Source of the DNA: Bacteroidia bacterium | GTDB lineage: Bacteria > Bacteroidota > Bacteroidia > B-17B0 > Aurantibacillaceae | NCBI GenBank assembly: GCA_022841465.1 | Contig: JALHRL010000013.1 | Coordinates: 35,657-99,656, forward strand | Direction of reading: 5' to 3' | DNA: 64,000 nucleotides | In this document: piece by piece, positions 63,219 through 64,000 of the stretch | Layout of the letters: each line of letters starts with the position of its first letter | Numbering within the stretch: the stretch's first letter is position 1 | Notes under the pieces: generated by a model | Databases searched by the model: none | The model's input: the letters and a program-made list of their open reading frames with translations, nothing else | What the model was told of the DNA's origin: nothing | Translations under genes and position numbers: made by a program

Positions 63219-64000
63219 TTATTTCTCTAAGAAAGAAACCTTCATTTCAACCCTTCGGTTTTTCTGACGTCCGGCTGGTGTATCATTTTCAGCAATTGGC
63301 TTGGTAGCACCATACCATTCAACCTTTATCATACTTTCCGGAACTCCCTTCTTCACTAAATATGCTTTAACGGCTTTACTTCTTTTCTCTGATAATAACA
63401 TGTTTTTATCTGCATCCCCTTGGTTATCGGTGTGTCCGCTTAATGTTAAAGTCCAATCTGCTGTATGTTCCTTCATTATTTTAGCCAAATCATTTAAGGA
63501 TGGGAATGAAACAGCCTTAATTACATCTTTAGCAGTAGCAAACTCTAAGCTTGAGAAAGCCTTTTCTAAAATCTTTTTCTCTTTCTCTTTCATTGGCGGT
63601 GGTGGCGGACAACCTTTTAACTCTAACAATCCGGGTGTTGTAGGGCATGCATCATCTTTATCTAACACCCCGTCTTTATCCGTATCCGGCCAAGGGCAAC
63701 CTTTGTTTTCTTTAGGACCAGCTAAATCCGGACAAGCGTCTTCTGAATCCAATAATCCATCACCATCTCTGTCAGGACAGCCTTTGTACTCTTTAGGGCC
63801 AAACACATCAGGGCAATTATCAAATGCATCCGGTGTACCATCTCCATCTTTATCAGGGCAACCCATAAATTCTTTTAAACCTGCAACATCAGGACACTCA
63901 TCTTCTTTATCAATAATACCATCTCCATCTTTGTCAGGACATCCTTTAAATTCAATAGGTCCTTTATCATCCGGACAGCATCCTCTGCATCAGTAATACC
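63219..64000 (-). CDS. OmpA-family protein with TSP3 calcium repeats, partial, apparent frameshift
   Basis: The C-terminal part of a larger gene. From the window edge come thrombospondin type 3 repeats of about 27 residues (GCPDKDGDGIIDKEDECPDV and similar), then a proline-rich linker (GCPPPPPMKEKEKK) and an OmpA peptidoglycan-binding domain. The latter has LTLSGHTDNQGD and WYGATKPIAENDTPAGRQKN. The protein would link the outer membrane to the wall. The ATG at 63866 is internal. The frame stays open to 63989, where a TGA interrupts; the repeat continues in another frame (GITDAEDA), so one base appears missing near 63977. Confidence 0.88.

Noticed and set aside
63600..63990. Regular short repeats that could suggest a CRISPR array
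   Set aside because: The period of about 81 bases is coding (27-residue TSP3 units) with varying sequence and no constant repeat plus unique spacer pattern.
63301..63996. Long plus-strand ORF (231 aa) opposite the TSP3/OmpA gene
   Set aside because: It is a mirror of the repetitive TSP3 codons; its Ser/Pro/Gly repeats have no family features, while the minus strand encodes a clear OmpA domain.
1..64000. tRNA or rRNA genes, insertion sequences, prophage, toxin-antitoxin or restriction genes
   Set aside because: Looked for in gaps and among products; nothing was seen with a convincing cloverleaf, transposase, integrase or nuclease signature.

Overview
The window is a gene-dense, AT-rich stretch of chromosome from a free-living member of the Bacteroidota. 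The evidence is direct. Several secreted proteins end in type IX secretion (T9SS) sorting domains, both type A and the type B gliding-motility-associated form. Promoters show the phylum's TTTG-N17..23-TAnnTTTG pattern, and almost no gene has a Shine-Dalgarno sequence. A LytS/LytT pair carries a propeller-type periplasmic sensor, and SecA has a long internal insertion. The order is not certain; a Flavobacteriales- or Sphingobacteriales-like lineage fits. I see no rRNA, tRNA, insertion sequence, prophage or CRISPR array, so this looks like core genome.

Layout. 1-1.8 kb: the end of an ABC ATPase and its NatB-like permease. 1.9-5.2 kb (minus): a polysaccharide-type trio of Gfo/Idh oxidoreductase, lipoprotein and polyprenyl-phosphate sugar transferase. 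5.2-9.7 kb: pcm, an outer-membrane protein, lhgO, a fumarylacetoacetate-hydrolase-family enzyme and rnhA. 9.7-13.4 kb (minus): propeller sensor kinase and LytTR regulator. 13.5-19 kb: secA, then accB-accC. 19-23.4 kb (minus): a tight four-gene run of LuxC-type acyl-CoA reductase, T9SS type B protein, ABC ATPase and PKD/T9SS type A protein. 23.4-25.8 kb: ferredoxin, low-molecular-weight phosphatase and an HtrA protease. 25.9-32.6 kb (plus): an overlapping chain of membrane protein, dapF, an unknown gene, a GNAT acetyltransferase and a seven-heme TPR lipoprotein, followed by mltG, cmk and dgkA. 32.6-41.3 kb: ribBA, CoA-type Nudix hydrolase, a WG-repeat protein, serC-serA, a conserved unknown and an Hsp20. 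41.4-47.8 kb: small unknowns, TlpA-SCO, a Kir-type channel, a DUF4369-TlpA protein and a double-parvulin isomerase. 47.9-53 kb: a type B surface protein, a LuxR regulator and accA-efp. 53-57.8 kb (minus): three T9SS cargo genes, each with its own terminator. 57.9-60.2 kb: an oxoamine synthase (probable serine palmitoyltransferase) divergent from a class IV aminotransferase. 60.3-61.4 kb: rpsF-rpsR-rplI. 61.5-64 kb (minus): a PorE-like TPR/PD40 protein and the end of a TSP3/OmpA protein.

Themes. Envelope biogenesis and surface display dominate (SecA, T9SS cargo, PPIases, TlpA/SCO, OmpA-like proteins, MltG), alongside lipid and precursor metabolism (AccABC, oxoamine synthase, serine synthesis, DapF, RibBA).

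Most notable observations: three genes whose conserved N-termini can only be reached from a non-standard start, probably ATT; an ABC ATPase in frame with the gene before it and separated only by TAA; an EF-P without the usual tip lysine; a surface protein made of four exact 85-residue, six-cysteine PKD units; several promoters almost touching their start codons; a single perfect Shine-Dalgarno sequence, at rplI; and an apparent one-base frameshift at the right edge. I did not find a convincing wholly new multi-gene system. The best candidates are the 19-23.4 kb minus-strand run and the 25.9-30.4 kb overlapping chain.
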